NCBI RefSeq assembly: GCF_030272615.1
Contig: NC_081406.1
Span: 143,831,041-143,895,040, forward strand
Direction of reading: 5' to 3'
Source of the DNA: Cryptomeria japonica
Taxonomy: Eukaryota > Streptophyta > Pinopsida > Cupressales > Cupressaceae
Length of the DNA: 64,000 nucleotides
Below are positions 22,787-34,773 of this stretch, in pieces. Positions within the stretch are counted from its first letter, which is position 1. Each line of letters opens with the position of its first letter. Below the pieces are notes generated by a model. It saw only the letters and a program-made list of their open reading frames with translations. It made no database searches and had not been told where the DNA came from. The position numbers and the translations under genes were made by a program.

Positions 22787-23890
22787 GATCTGACACTTGA
22801 TTTCTTTCCTATCAACATACTCAATGTCAAATTTTCTTAAGATCATGACCCATTTGTCCAGTCGACATGTCAGTGCCACTTTGTTTAGAAGATACTTGAG
22901 GGCATCAAATTTTGCAATGAGTTGCACCTTATGGCTAATCATGTAGTGTCTAATCTTTTGTGACGCAAAAATTATGGCTAGGCACATTCTCTCTATTGGA
23001 ATATAAGTGAGCTCATATCCCATCAATATTTTGTTGATATAGTAAATTGCCCTTTCCTTGCCTTGGTCATCACATTGTTCCAAGAGTGCACCAAAAGATT
23101 AATTAGTTGTTGATATGTACAAAAGCAATGTATTGCCAAGTATTGGTGGTACTATAACAGGTGTTAACAAGAGATATTCTTTTAATGCTTGGAATGCCTC
23201 TTGGCATTGATCTATCCATTTCAAAGTTACACCTTTTTTGGGAAGGTGATGAAATGGTTGGCACTTGTCTACCAATTATTTTATAAACCATCTAATGGAT
23301 TGACGACTTTCTTGTAGAGACTTCAACTATTTTAGAGTATATGATGAAGGCATTTCCAAAATAGATTTTACCTTTGTGGGATCCACTTCAATGCCCCTAT
23401 TTGAGACTATGAAACCAATATTTTTCAAGATGTTACTCCAAATACACACTTTTTTGGGTTTACTTAGGCATTGAATTTCTCAATCTTGTCAAATATTATA
23501 GCAAGGACATCTATATGGTTATCTCTAGTTGTATATTTTTCTAGTAAATAATCAACATATTCATCCATGATATCATGCATCATATTATGGAACAATATTG
23601 ACATTGGTCTTTAATACGTGGCACCAACATTCTTTAACCCAAATGGCATCATGTTCCAATAGTATGTCCCCCATGGACAAGTGAATGTTGTTTCATGTTG
23701 GTCTTTTGGTGCAATTCTGATTTTGTTATACCCAGGAAAACCTTCCATATGTGATAACATTTCATTACCCACAATCAAATCCACAATCATCCAATAGCTT
23801 TTGTAATTCTACCTTTACTAGCAAAGCAATTTGTGGATGCATTTTCAAAGCTTCTGCTTATATGGTTTTACTCCTGGTAGTAGTGGCAAG
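22787..23890 (-). pseudogene. RT and first RNase H of element A
   Basis: The minus strand reads GFPGYNKIRIAPKDQHETTF, CPWGTYYWNMMPFGLKNVGA, then DEYVDYLLEKYT. The catalytic YVDD is changed to YVDY. Just upstream (about 23760-23790) the text jumps from LLDDCGFD to NEMLSHMEGF, so a block present in C (FIRP to VDMTAEY, about 50 codons) is deleted. RNase H follows at 22787-23083 (KERAIYYINKILMGYELTYIP, DALKYLLNKVALTCRLDKWV). Copia-2 cuts it at 22786. RT is dead. Confidence 0.9.
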
Positions 23891-25270
23891 TGATGTAGCA
23901 CAAGTTCTAGATCTAACCCCAACATATCAGCATATGACCAAGCAAAATTTATTGGCCTTTATTTGTCGAAGAACTAACTAAACTTCTCTTTTTATTCTGG
24001 GTTTAGTGATTCTACCAAGTGAATTTTGTGCATAGTTTCAACATCTCCAATATTGACTTCTTTTGTCTTTTCCACTAGCAATGCTGACATTTCTTGAACA
24101 ATTGGAAGATTATCCATTCTATCTTTGAGTGTGTTTTCCTCTTCTTCAAGGTTTTCGAACTTACTTCCCCAAAGTATGCAGTTTTGTCTAGGTCGATTAA
24201 AAAACCTCCCTTGTGGTCTCCATAAGGAAGTCCCTCTTGTGCCCTCAGGAATTTTTCTATGGCTTCATTATTCTCGAACCAATCCAAATGTGGTTCTTCT
24301 TGTTGCCTCCATTCTATCAAGTGTGGATACATGAGGCAAAGGTCATTGTCATTATCAGAATGAGGCATTGCTGGTATCATGTAAGCTCGAGTGTCAAAAT
24401 GATGTTTCCATGAATTTGGATCGAATTCCTTATCTTCATATGTAATACCATCATCAACAGGTGGTTGATGATCATAAGCTTTTTCTATTGCATATGTGCT
24501 AATGCTATGAAGAGATAGCCATTCATAATCATGTGAATCAATTATACTTTCAATGTATGTCTCTATATCTGACTCAAATTAATATAATTCTTCAATTTCT
24601 TCAATTGGAGAAAGGGGAGTCCCATAAGTGTTTATGACTAGTGGAATGTTCCCATAGCTTGTTGATCCTTCTTCAATAATTGTCATAACGCTCATTTCTA
24701 GAATGAGAGTTTATAGCCTTCCTATATTTGAATCACTTGTTGGTGTTAGGCCAGTTTCCATTACCACATTGGTGTGTGATGACAATGTGAGCCCCCTATT
24801 TAAATCATTAGTTGGCACTACACTAGTTTCTTGAATAAGAAGTTGGGATATCCCATCAATTGACTCATTAGAAGAATATATCTCGGTTTCAGTCAACGTA
24901 TTTGTCCGAGATGGTGAGAAAAATACTATAACTGAGAGATTACTTTGAGATGATAACCCTGAAATTTGTGTTGTTGAAGTAGACATATTTAATATAACCA
25001 GGGTATGTCATCTAGCCCTTGATCTTTGTGTCATATTCTCATATCACAAACCTTGATTTCACAAGTTCTCTTGGGGTAAAATAGGTTCTATTTTTCCTTG
25101 TCTTTGTGGCCCCAGGCCCATTGTACCATCATACCCATGTTGTTGAAACATAATAAAACCATTTTTATATTGATCCAAGAGAAGTTTGATCATGGACTGG
25201 TCATCCTCTTCTCTATATAGCCATTGGTTGACATCTTCTTCCAAGATTCTTCTTGTAAATCTCCCCATCG
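23891..25270 (-). pseudogene. Linker of element A between protease and RT, with G-patch domain
   Basis: At 25059-25268 the minus strand reads TRRILEEDVNQWLY and then HGYDGTMGLGPQRQGKIEP, a G-patch-like motif that element C also has. At 24075-24380 a second conserved block (EWRQQEEPHLDWFENNEAIE, GLPYGDHKGGFLIDLD) matches C at 52850-53040. Between them is poorly conserved Ser/Thr-rich sequence (24711-24986). G-patches bind nucleic acid or stimulate helicases in other proteins; a role here is inference. Confidence 0.75.
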
Positions 25271-25548
25271 GATGAAAGAGAAAGGTGAGGAATATTATAC
25301 TTCCTTTCCTTTATTCTAGATAGATGGATTAGAAAGAGGTTTACCAAAATATCTTGGGGAGAGAGATAACTAACCCACAGATAGTGCACCTAAATAGGAA
25401 TATTCACCACACCCTTCCTCTTCGATCTATAATGATGGTGCAGTAAGTGTACCAAATGATGAGGCATGTGCACCTGTCTTTGCCAAAGATTTTACTTTTG
25501 ATGTATAGGTACTTGATTATCAATACTTACTCTTAGGTAATTACAATA

Positions 25549-25893
25549 CTAGAATGGGTTTGGGTCATCGTGTATGGTGATCTCAATGTCGTTATACAAA
25601 AACTTAACACATTGATGAAAAGTTGATGGAACAACCTGCATGGTATGTATCCATAGGTGACCCAACAAAATGTTGTACCCTAGCTCTCTATCTAGGACTT
25701 GAAATGTAACATCAATTATGATAGGACCTACTTGCACTGGTAGAGTAACTACACCTTTTGATGGGCATTCCTCATCATCAAATTCTTTAATGTTTATCCT
25801 TTTTGTTGGATCAATATGAAGATGTGAGTATCCCATATCTTTAATCAAGTTAAGTGTGCATATGTTTAAACCAGCTTTTCCATCTATCAACAC
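25549..25893 (-). pseudogene. Aspartic protease of element A
   Basis: LIDGKAGLNICTLNLI corresponds to the Asp-containing active site (usual form V/I-D-x-G). YNILLGHLWIHTMQVVPST matches the ILGRxWIH block that follows the flap in gypsy proteases. Element C's homologue is at 51658-52000. The frame is open for 114 codons. Confidence 0.8.
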
Positions 25894-26383
25894 TCTTCTA
25901 ACCTTTCTCTTATGGATGAAAACCTCTTAAGTGTAACTAGTCATTATGTAAAGGCTTGTTTGTAGGAACATCCTGCTCTATGAAAGAAACATGAGTAGCA
26001 ATAGCCAGATTTCCAACCGTGGATTGGAAAGTATTTTCATCTATATCACAGGCAACAACTGAGTCATGAAGAGATTTTTCTAGGATGGCTCTATGATTTG
26101 GAGAAATACGGAGCAATTAAAAGAGTGATATTTGTGTTTTTTTCTTTAACTGGTCTACCACATTGCAATTTTCTGTTAATGGAGGAGAATTGGAAGGAAC
26201 CCCTTGCAATGTTTCCTTTGATTGGCAAGTAACATCCACACAAACTCTATTTCATAGGTTGACAGTAACGGTGACCACTATATCATTGCCTGAGCTGGGA
26301 GTACTAATTGCATAATCATAGGACACCTTGGTGTAGGCCTGACTGTCCTATGAGTTTGATCCTGAAGATTTTCCTTTGTCATG

Positions 26384-28832
26384 TTAAACAAACGAGTCCT
26401 TCAAAATAGTATGTTTTGTGTTGGTGGAAACCTTATTGTTATCTACTGTGATATCTCCTTGATCAATGAGGTCTTGGATCAAGTTCTTTAATTTGTAGCA
26501 ACGTGTTGTTCTGTGGCCTTTAGTACGATGATAATCACAGAAATCATTTTCATTCCACCAGGTTGGTTTGAATTGACCTGGTTCATATGGCTTGACCTTA
26601 AGTAGAGTTATGATGTTTGTTTGGATTATCTTCTTGAGAGTTGGTTCAATTGGTTCCCCAAGTGGTATATAGTTTCTTCTTGGTATATTTTCCCTTGGTA
26701 GACTATGTGGCATTTGCATTAGTGATACTTCATTATTGTCTTGAGGTTGGCTTCTATTTGGCATAAAATAATTAACTGGTCCCTATAATGAAACTACCGG
26801 CTGAGCTTTGTTTACTACACTTGCATCCACAACCCCATCATTTGTCACATTTTTGTTTTTTGACTAGAATTTTGGCTTATCATTATTTGTATAACACTAG
26901 TCATGCCAATTTCCTTATTGTTCTTCAAGATACCTTGTTCCACTAGGGCTTTCTCACAATTTAATCATTTTTCTGTAATTTGTTTGAAAGTGCTAAGACG
27001 TTGCATTTGCAATGGGTATTTGACTTGAGGAATAAGGTTTTCAATGAAAATGTCGACTTGTTCTACCTCTAGAATATGACTAAGGAATTTATGGTAAAGA
27101 GATCTCTAACACTGTAGGAATGAAGCAAAAGTCTCCCTTTCTCTTTGTCTGGCAGCACATAAATCCATCAGAGTAACTTGATTATCTATGTTCTGAGAGA
27201 AATTTGTAATGAATTTATCGGCTAATTCTCCCCATGAAGTGATCTTTGCTGGCAAGTGTGAGAACCATTCCAAGGCTGATCCATTGAGACTCTTAGGGAA
27301 TAGATGCATCAAATATGTGTCTTCATTAGCTACCTCAATGAAAGTAGTGAAAATTTCTCTTATGTGATCTCTAGGATCACCCTTTCCTCTATACTTATCA
27401 AATTTAGGAGTTTCAAAATGTGGAGGAAAAGGTGGCATGTATAATTTCCTATCAAAAGATAAGGATGTGGATCCTCCATGGTATAACTCTTCTTTTCATT
27501 TCCACAATGCATGGTTACCATTTGCTTCTGCACGTTTTGCACTTGTTGAGCCACGATTTTTGTTTGGGTCAATGGCACACTTGTTGTATACGTGTTCCCC
27601 ACAAAAGGATTAGTGATTGTGTATATGGGGGTTTGTTGGAACATTGAGTGGTTATGAAGTTGTATGTTATGACCTCCATTGGGTGTTGTAAATTTAATTG
27701 TGTGCTTACATTTTGTTGATTTGATCCATGTGAATTGGTGAAACCTTGATTCAAATTTTGACTACTATAAGTCAATCCCACATAAACTGATACTGCAAGT
27801 TGAGACATATTTGTGGGAATTGCATTCTGAGCAATGTTTGTTTGACTTTGCACTGAGGTACTTGAGACGTTCAAAGTGGGTTATGAAGTATGACATTAAG
27901 ACTTGTTTGAGATGTGACATTTTTAGTTGAGGATATTGTACCCAATTGAGAGCTCTAATTTGAAACCATAGTGGCTTGAGTTGCTGTCACTTGTGTATTT
28001 TGGGTTGTAGCATGGGTTGAGCTTGAGGATGCAACATTTGTTTGTGAAGAGTTTGGTGTTTGATTCATACCTTGACTTAAAGTAAACCCTAGTGGCAAGA
28101 TTGTTATAATATCCAATTTTGAGGGTAACTTGGCTCCATTTTGTATTAAGAGGGAAAGATACTTATCCCTGTTGTGATTAAGAAGAGTGTTTAGGACCAT
28201 GAGAGCTTGCGGGTCCTATTGGGTAGCATCTAGTTCTTCTGTCATTTAATTGTGTTGGATTTCATCTATTGATGATATTTCATTCATATTTGTTGGCAAT
28301 GTTACTCCCATTCGGGGTTGTAAGTGTGATTAGGTTGACCTATCCATGTTCCAAGTGGGATTAAACAATGGGTCACTATTTGGATCCATCTGATTTATAT
28401 CCTTTTGCGATCATGTTATGGGCATTAAGGATTCTTTAAGATGACTCTAAGATCTATTACATATTTATGATACACCTAGGACATAAATGCTGGACTTGAC
28501 ACTGAAGGAATATAATTTATCCTAACTGCTCTAACACCTTATTGAGGATTAGGACAATGAAGTTACTGAGGAGGTTGTTGAGGATTAGTATGATGAGGTT
28601 GTTGTTGCAATCTAAGCCTTTGTTGAACATTTTTTTGTGTGGCTTCTCTTTCAATTATATGATCTTTCCTAAGTTTTTCCTCTATGACAAATTCACCTCC
28701 CATATACTGGGGAATGCTTCTTCTTAACCTCCAAGAAAGATTGGCTAGATCATCAATAACTTCTTCTTGATCATCGTTTGGCCCTAGATTAGGTTGCACA
28801 AGCAGGAAGAAACCATCACCTGGTAAACCCAT
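26384..28832 (-). pseudogene. Gag of element A
   Basis: Frames in order: 28563-28832 (Gln-rich end), 27955-28200, 27569-27874, 27360-27644, 27106-27438 (capsid part: FETPKFDKYRGKGDPRDHIR, LNGSALEWFSHLPAKITSW, ITNFSQNIDNQVTLMDLC) and 26384-26764, which has the zinc-knuckle-like FCDYHRTKGHRTTRC. The capsid part aligns with C (50040-50400) and with B (40100-40490). The N-terminal half is Asn/Gln/Ser/Thr-rich low complexity. Repeated frame changes make it non-functional. Confidence 0.85.
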
Positions 28833-30484
28833 ATTGACTCATGCTCTGACACCTATAATGAATATGTAGCTAGTGGAAAATTCAATATATCAATCAAGTG
28901 TTTGACACTTCTCAGAGATACTAAGAGTTGTTGCTAACCCAAATTGAGATATTGACAGACAACACCTTCTACTAGACTAATGAGCAAAGGTACCTAGTTT
29001 GATTGATGATTGATGTAGGGGTCTCTTGATCTTAATGACATTATGAGGGAGTGCTTTAACTTGACCTTGATAAAGACTATGAAAGGACTAGCTAAAAGTG
29101 ACTAAATGACAAGCTTGGACTTAATGCTAAGTGAAAAATGAGGACTATGCAAGGACTATGTATGCAACATGAGGATTATGCATGGACTATGCAAAGACTA
29201 TGGGACCTATGGACTTTAGACAACCTATGATCGTAAAGGATTTAAGATAGATGTTCTTATTTTGAATGCGAGGAATTTGTTTATTTTTGTTGTTGAGGGA
29301 ATTTGTTATTTTGGTGATCTTGTTTGAAGACAAATTTTCATTTCCCAAAGTTTTTGAAGACATAGATTACAGATTTGAAAATACAGTATAGCGAAATGGA
29401 GTTGTTCTTAACACACTCTGACAATCAGAGTAATGTGCAAAAGGGCCTAGATTAGCCCCTAGATCTGACTGACTCCTACTAGTCCAAAAAATGAATGACT
29501 AATAGGAATTGAAAGAAAATAAAAGCCTAGGCTGGAAAGTGGAAACCATTAAATGGGGCCTCTGCAACAAAATACCCAAGCAAAATGGATAGATAAAGAT
29601 TCTAGTAGCACTGGATCCACTCCATGACACACACTTCTCAGGCATACCAAATTCTCTTACCTAAAATATCTAAAGATATTTTCATTGGGGAATTCTTGTC
29701 TCATTATGAACGGTCAATGACGAGTATCTATGGGGTACGATTTGCACACCCTAAACCATTAAATGTAAGGATTTTTTGTTACTAGATTGGTTCGTAGTAT
29801 TGTTTCGAGGAACCTTGAACCAACAATGGATTATAAAACTAAGCCACTTAAGGCTTTAGTTGAGCTTATCGATGCAGAGAAGGCCTCCACATATGTTGAA
29901 TTAACTCAACACTCCAGCCGCCTGGCCAATATATTTATATAGCAGCTCATAAAACTTGCTCGAGAGTATGATGGGAGAGATGATATCTCCAACGCATCCC
30001 AATTCAAAATACCTTTGTGAGCTGATGAAATCCCCAATCAAAGATATCCCTCCACTACTAAAAAAAAATTAGGTGTCGTTGTCACTTTTCCCTTTCTCCC
30101 AAGACCTTGAAGGTAGGTGGAAAGATACTTTATGCAACAGTAGGTCCACCCTACAAAGTGAGCAAGCGCTCAAAATAGAGAAAATAGTAATTCATTCCCT
30201 TTAAACATCACAGTGTGTGAGCTAAGCTAACATAAGATAGATCCATGTCCAATTTTAATCCTAAATTGAAGTATGAATTGCATAGATGTCCATCTTTAGA
30301 GCACCAAACTGAAGTGTGAATTCAAACTAAGAAAGATCCTGCAATCATAAAAGTCAGTAGTTTAAATTTGAAGTCTTTGACAAATCAAATCGTCTTTGTT
30401 TTCCTTGCCACAAGCTACAAAAAAAACCATTAATAGCACTGAAAAATCCAAATAGAAATAAAATATTGAGACAAATAAAATCAA

Positions 30485-30649
30485 TGATTACTAGTCTTAT
30501 GCGAAACATGAACTAGACACATGAGACATACTTATTGAATGCATATGAAGCCCCATCTCAATGACTGTGAAATATTGTTTGAACACATGTGACACACTAA
30601 CTACACACATGTAAAACCATTCCCTGTGAAAAATTTAAAAAACAAAATC
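30485..30649 (-). repeat. Leader repeat block 2 of element A
   Basis: On the minus strand this block follows an acceptor-like CTATTTTGCAG (ending at 30650) and contains about six 20-23-bp degenerate units with TTTTACATGTGTG, TGTCACATGTGTTC, TTTCACAGTC, TTCATATGCATTC and TCTCATGTGTC cores. TGTCACATGTGT here (30583-30594) is identical to part of the PMD intron array (503-514). Confidence 0.6.
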
Positions 30650-31021
30650 CTGCAAAATAGAGGTTAAAAAATTTACATGTTACTATCATAATCCTAAACG
30701 GGTCCGTGGTATCATTCTTTATTTCAGTATATAGCATTGGACGCGTCTCTAATATTTAAAATATGTGATCTGCAACTCTGGTTCAATGAATTTACGTCAT
30801 GCCTACAAGGTTCTTAGATAATAATTATGTTGTATTCTCTATTCATCTCGCGTTCTAGATCCCAAAATTTTAAACCTTACTTTGCATGTCATAGGATTAG
30901 ATGCATCTCAAATGAAATCTGCAACTAATTAGCAAATTTCCCAGACTTTCAGAGAGAGATAATTTGAAAAGGCGATAGAATAACCAACAAAAATGACTAA
31001 AAATTCATTCCATGTTGTTAC

Positions 31022-31161
31022 CTTAAACAGATGTGAAACATCCAGCTGACGGATGTGAAACCCTATCTCAACACATGTGAAACCCCATCTAAATGCATAC
31101 AAAATACTGCTCATATGCATGTGGAAACTTTTATACCATTGCAAAAATATGTACGTTGAAT
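31022..31161 (-). repeat. Leader repeat block 1 of element A, bounded by splice-like sites
   Basis: The minus strand has TTTTTTGCAG ending at 31162, then a 140-bp segment of about five 21-24-bp units (TTTCCACATGCAT, TTTGTATGCATTTAG, TTTCACATGTGTTGAG, TTTCACATCCGTCAG, TTTCACATCTG) and ends TTTAAG followed by GTAACA. The arrangement equals the 46208-46386 block of element C. Exon status is inferred. Confidence 0.55.
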
Positions 31162-31205
31162 CTGCAAAAACATAGAGAATAGATTAAAAAAATTAGATTG
31201 TTGTA

Positions 31206-31223
31206 GTTCATGTCAGGTTCAAT
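31206..31223 (-). promoter_or_regulatory. Primer binding site of element A (tRNA-Trp type)
   Basis: The minus strand reads TTGAACCTGACATGAAC a few bases after the LTR end. Element C has TGGTGAACCCGACATGAAC and B has TGGTGAACCTGACGTC. The plant tRNA-Trp 3' end as I recall it predicts TGGTGAACCCGACGTG. Confidence 0.8.
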
Positions 31224-31226
31224 AAA

Positions 31227-32258
31227 TGTTTAGCTGTAAAATTCATCATGGCTAATTAGAATAATAGGAAATCATGAATCCTATCTAATTAAGGAATTCC
31301 AAAACATCAATGAAAACATGCATTCAATACAATAAAAATATAAATAAACTCAATTAAAACCCCCTATTGCATAGACACAAGTCACTTCCATTGTTCTTTT
31401 GCTTCTCGTGGTATGATGGTTCTCAAATATTTCCTTGCTAATCTTCATAAGGTTGACACAAGAATTCAAAGTTTTTGATTGTTGAAAATGGAGAATTGAT
31501 GTTGAATTTATAGATTTTAGGAGGAGATTGATTCAAAGGTGGAACTAAAGTGAGCTAAAAATTTGATTGATAGTTGAATTGAATTGATTGAGAGGTGGAA
31601 CTCATTTGATTAAATTGTTAAGTGAATAGATTGAATAGATGACTAGACAAATTGATTAGTTAATTGAGTTAACTAAGTTGATTACATTGTTAGAAAAAGC
31701 TAATTGAGAGTTGGTAAAGATGATTGAAGAGTTAACTGAGTTAACTAGGGAGATAATTGATTTGATTGATCAGTTATAATTTTAGCATGTGCTGTAGGAC
31801 TTTTATTTGAAATTCAATTTGATTTTGCATTTGATTTGAATTTAGATTTTTGAAATCATGAAATTGAAATGCACATTCACTTAAATTAAATGAAATTAGA
31901 ATTTGGAGAAATTCAAATTTTGAATTTGTGAATCAGAAAAATAAAATTAGTTAATTGAATAATTTAAAGAAATTATTCAATCATTAGAAATGGGATTTTA
32001 ATTAAATAATAAAGATTATTTAATTAAATGTATTTATTTGAATTTTATTAAATAATAAATATTTAATTATTGTAAGGAATAGGTTAAATGATTAAATGAT
32101 GAAGATAGAATTAGAAATTGAATAATTAGTAAGATTAAGAATAGATGATTAAATTAGTTCAAAAGAATAACATTAGCTTAATAAAATTATTAAAGAATTA
32201 TTTAATCAATAAAGACATAATTAGTACACTATTAATGAGACATTTCTAGGTGTCTACA
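31227..32258 (-). repeat. 5' LTR of element A
   Basis: On the minus strand it begins TGTAGACACCTAGAAATG and ends GCTAAACA just before the primer site. The start resembles that of C (TGTAGACATCTAAAAATG). It is about 1.03 kb, has an AT-rich block at 31800-32220 like that of C, and a TATA-like CTATAAATTC on the minus strand at about 31505-31515. The partner LTR is outside the window. Confidence 0.8.
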
Positions 32259-32699
32259 ACCCTAACCATATTCAATCAACCCAATGATTCTCCTACTAAT
32301 CCTAAGGATGATATAAAGGTGGAGAAAAATATCCAAGAAATTCTTGAAATATACCTTGGCATAGTGTTTATATGTAACTAGGCACATTTTGATTTATTTT
32401 ATTCATCTTTATTTTTTATTTTAAAAAGCAGCAAAACAAGGGTGTTGTCCCAAAAACAACATCCCAAGGAGCATAAGTTTAACAGAGCAATAGTAGCACA
32501 TTAACAACTAACTAATATCAAAAACTAACTATCAACGACATATATCAAAGCTAACATCTTTAGCATCCTAATAAGAGTCTTAATACTAGGCCACCTATAG
32601 CCATAAACATAAACAATATCAAAATATGATACAGTCTTAACAAAGGGCCTATAGTGGCTAGAACCAACATTAGCAACAATGATAGAGAAAATTAAAATA
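32259..32699. other. Target-side flank of element A
   Basis: No gene or repeat of known type is seen. The first bases, ACCCT, are the expected right copy of A's target duplication, which cannot be checked because the left copy is outside the window. Confidence 0.4.
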
Positions 32700-34700
32700 G
32701 CCATAGGTAACATCCCTAAAACTTGTAGCTAGCCTGGTGGAGAACATTGGACCATTCCTCAATAAGGAAATTAAAAAGCTCCTTGTAGTTTCTCTCCTCA
32801 TCTTTGTCCACTCCCAAGATCTTCTTCTGCATTAAACATAAGGATGTGGTTGAGCTATGCATGACCCTTAAGACTAAACTAGGAAACACTCCCTAGTTTA
32901 TTTTCAAGATCAACGACCTTAGCTTTAACCTTCTCAAGTTCCATGGAATTCGGTTGGCATCCACAAGATAGATCCCTTCTTGTTGAGGGTTACAGGTCCC
33001 TTCATCTTTCAGTTGTTTATCTCCATAACATCGAGCATCATATCCTCTGTGAGGTCAATTGGGCTCTCTGAAATATGGGTAGAGCTATCATCATTCAAAG
33101 ATATTTCCCTCTCCTCATCTTTATCCTCTCCTTTGTCAATTTCAGCACTCTTCTTTTCCTTCCCCTCTTCACTACCCGATTTAGCCTCATCATTTGTTTC
33201 ATAATCCACAATTTTTTCAACTTTCCCTTTTGGGTAGAGCGGATGGCCAGACTAAAGGACCATCTAGGCATATTTTTGCATTTACTCAAGTCTTCCCCCT
33301 CCTCTTCCTCCTCCTCACTCACTAGAACTTTGAGCTTTTTAGCTAGGGGGGAGGATTTTTCACCTTTTTTGTTTCTAGTAGCAAAAGCCAAGGATTTTTA
33401 CTTAGGTTCTTTCTATTCACTCTCAATCACTGAGGGAGATTCAAGAGACCTAAGTTGGGACACAATTTGGCCAACACTTGGGAATTTGATACATCTTTTT
33501 GGATTGGGGCCAAGAATATCAATGGGGTTAGTCTGGGGCAAAGTAGTGGGAACAACACTTCTTGCAAATCAATTTGCCTAGGGGGGCACAAAGCCAAGTG
33601 AAAATGGTAAAGGCAAAAATCAAGCCTTGATGGAGTGGGATAGGATTTTTCCCTTGGCTCTTGGCACTCTCCATAACCTCATTCACTGAACATTCCAACA
33701 AATTGAGAAGCAAAAATGGAAAATAAAAGAGACTACAATTCCTAAAGTGATTGAGAAGTGGGAAGTGATAAAAGTAAAAGGTTTTATATCTTCCCTCCAA
33801 GGTAAAATACTTCACGATCATGAGACATACCTGGTTCCAAGAGAACGGAAATTTTTCTCTATCAAACCCATCATGCAGCTTCACTAAGCTCTTGTTTCCT
33901 CTGAAGAACTGGTTGAGGCTCTCATTATTCGAGACATGACTTTTTTTTTCCATTTCTAGCCCATAGTTGGCAATCCCATAGCCTGGGCTACAACTTCTTC
34001 ATTAACCTCAAAGAAGATTCTCCCCTTCCAAAACCCTTTTATTAGCCCAAGAAGTAGCAAATTGGACAAAGAGAGCCTCATTGTAGCCATTAATACTCTC
34101 AAAAAACTGGGACACACCGCACTCATAATAAATGTGCCACACAGTGGCATTGTCTTTGAACTCATCATGTTTTCTTGGTTCTATTTGAACTTTGTCCCCA
34201 CCCATTCTATCATAGTCAATCACAGTAGCAGAAAGGCCCACACTATTTTCAAGAAAAACCCATCATTTTGCAAGAGAAGGCATAAATAACTAGAAAAGAT
34301 TATAATCATTAAAAATCATGCTAATACCATCTTCCTGGCTCTCCATAATTCTCATAAAATCCCACTCGTGTGGACAACACTTTCTTTTATGAGTAAACAA
34401 TGTGGCCTTAATCACCATATCTTTCTTTGGGTTGCATAAATTTGAAATGTCTCAAAATTTCACGTTTTTCATCCCATCATGATACCAAATCATCATTGGG
34501 GCCTCTTTCAAGGTATTCACATGGTCTATGTGTTTCCATGTTATCCACCTCAACATATTGCATGGGGATCCCTCCACGTAATCATCACCCACCCCAGGCC
34601 CTTGCCACCGTCTAAGCCATTTCAAATTCCTGCTCACACCAACATTTTCCCATCTTTGATCTTTTGAGCCATTACCAAAATAGTCCTTGTACAACAAAGA
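32700..34700 (-). pseudogene. Unclassified decayed gene with acidic C-terminal tail
   Basis: Minus-strand fragments in order: 34452-34697 (KDYFGNGSKDQRWENVGVSR), 34008-34241 (ECGVSQFFESINGYNEALFV), 33956-34168 (RIFFEVNEEVVAQAMGLPTM), 33528-33953 (KYFTLEGRYKTFYFYHFPLL) and 33009-33209, a Glu/Asp/Lys/Ser-rich tail. The middle part resembles the style of transposon-borne plant proteins, where a globular domain has a GLP motif and an acidic tail follows, but I cannot assign a family. Frame changes and stops occur between all fragments. It could be an extra ORF of a lost retroelement or a decayed host gene. Confidence 0.5.
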
Positions 34701-34773
34701 AAATTATGTAGAATAGGTAATCCATAACCAAGGATTTTTAAACTCCATTAAGAGAATAATTGGCTTTTCTCTC

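Larger units (their letters stand above)
28833..31205 (-). other. Long leader of element A
   Basis: About 2.4 kb lie between primer site and gag, as in element C (2.1 kb). It holds two repeat blocks described separately and no convincing coding frame. Runs of similar short sentences (ACTATGCAAGGACTATG around 29145-29200) form a small local repeat. Confidence 0.6.
1..32258 (-). mobile_element. Element A: Tat/Ogre-type Ty3/gypsy retrotransposon, left end outside the window
   Basis: Read on the minus strand from the right, the element runs 5' LTR (31227-32258), tRNA-Trp-like primer binding site, long leader, gag, protease, G-patch linker, RT with RNase H, archaeal-type RNase H, integrase, 3' noncoding region and an antisense PMD gene. 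Its 3' LTR should lie just left of base 1, because in its relative C the PMD ATG sits about 370 bp from the 3' LTR. Three Copia insertions interrupt it (605-3074, 8893-15919, 16355-22786). Flanks rejoin across all three, with protein homology continuous across the two larger ones. Domain order and the second RNase H define the Tat lineage. All coding parts are pseudogenic. Confidence 0.88.

Noticed and set aside
28842-28858. tRNA-iMet-like primer site (GGTGTCAGAGCATGAG on the minus strand), which would give element A a 3.4-kb LTR
   Set aside because: A better, C-like site with tRNA-Trp match lies at 31206-31223 beside an LTR end, with TATA-like box and leader repeats in the same order as C. 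The iMet match seems accidental.
33075-33581. 168-codon plus frame
   Set aside because: Shadow of the acidic tail and middle part of the minus-strand pseudogene at 32700-34700.
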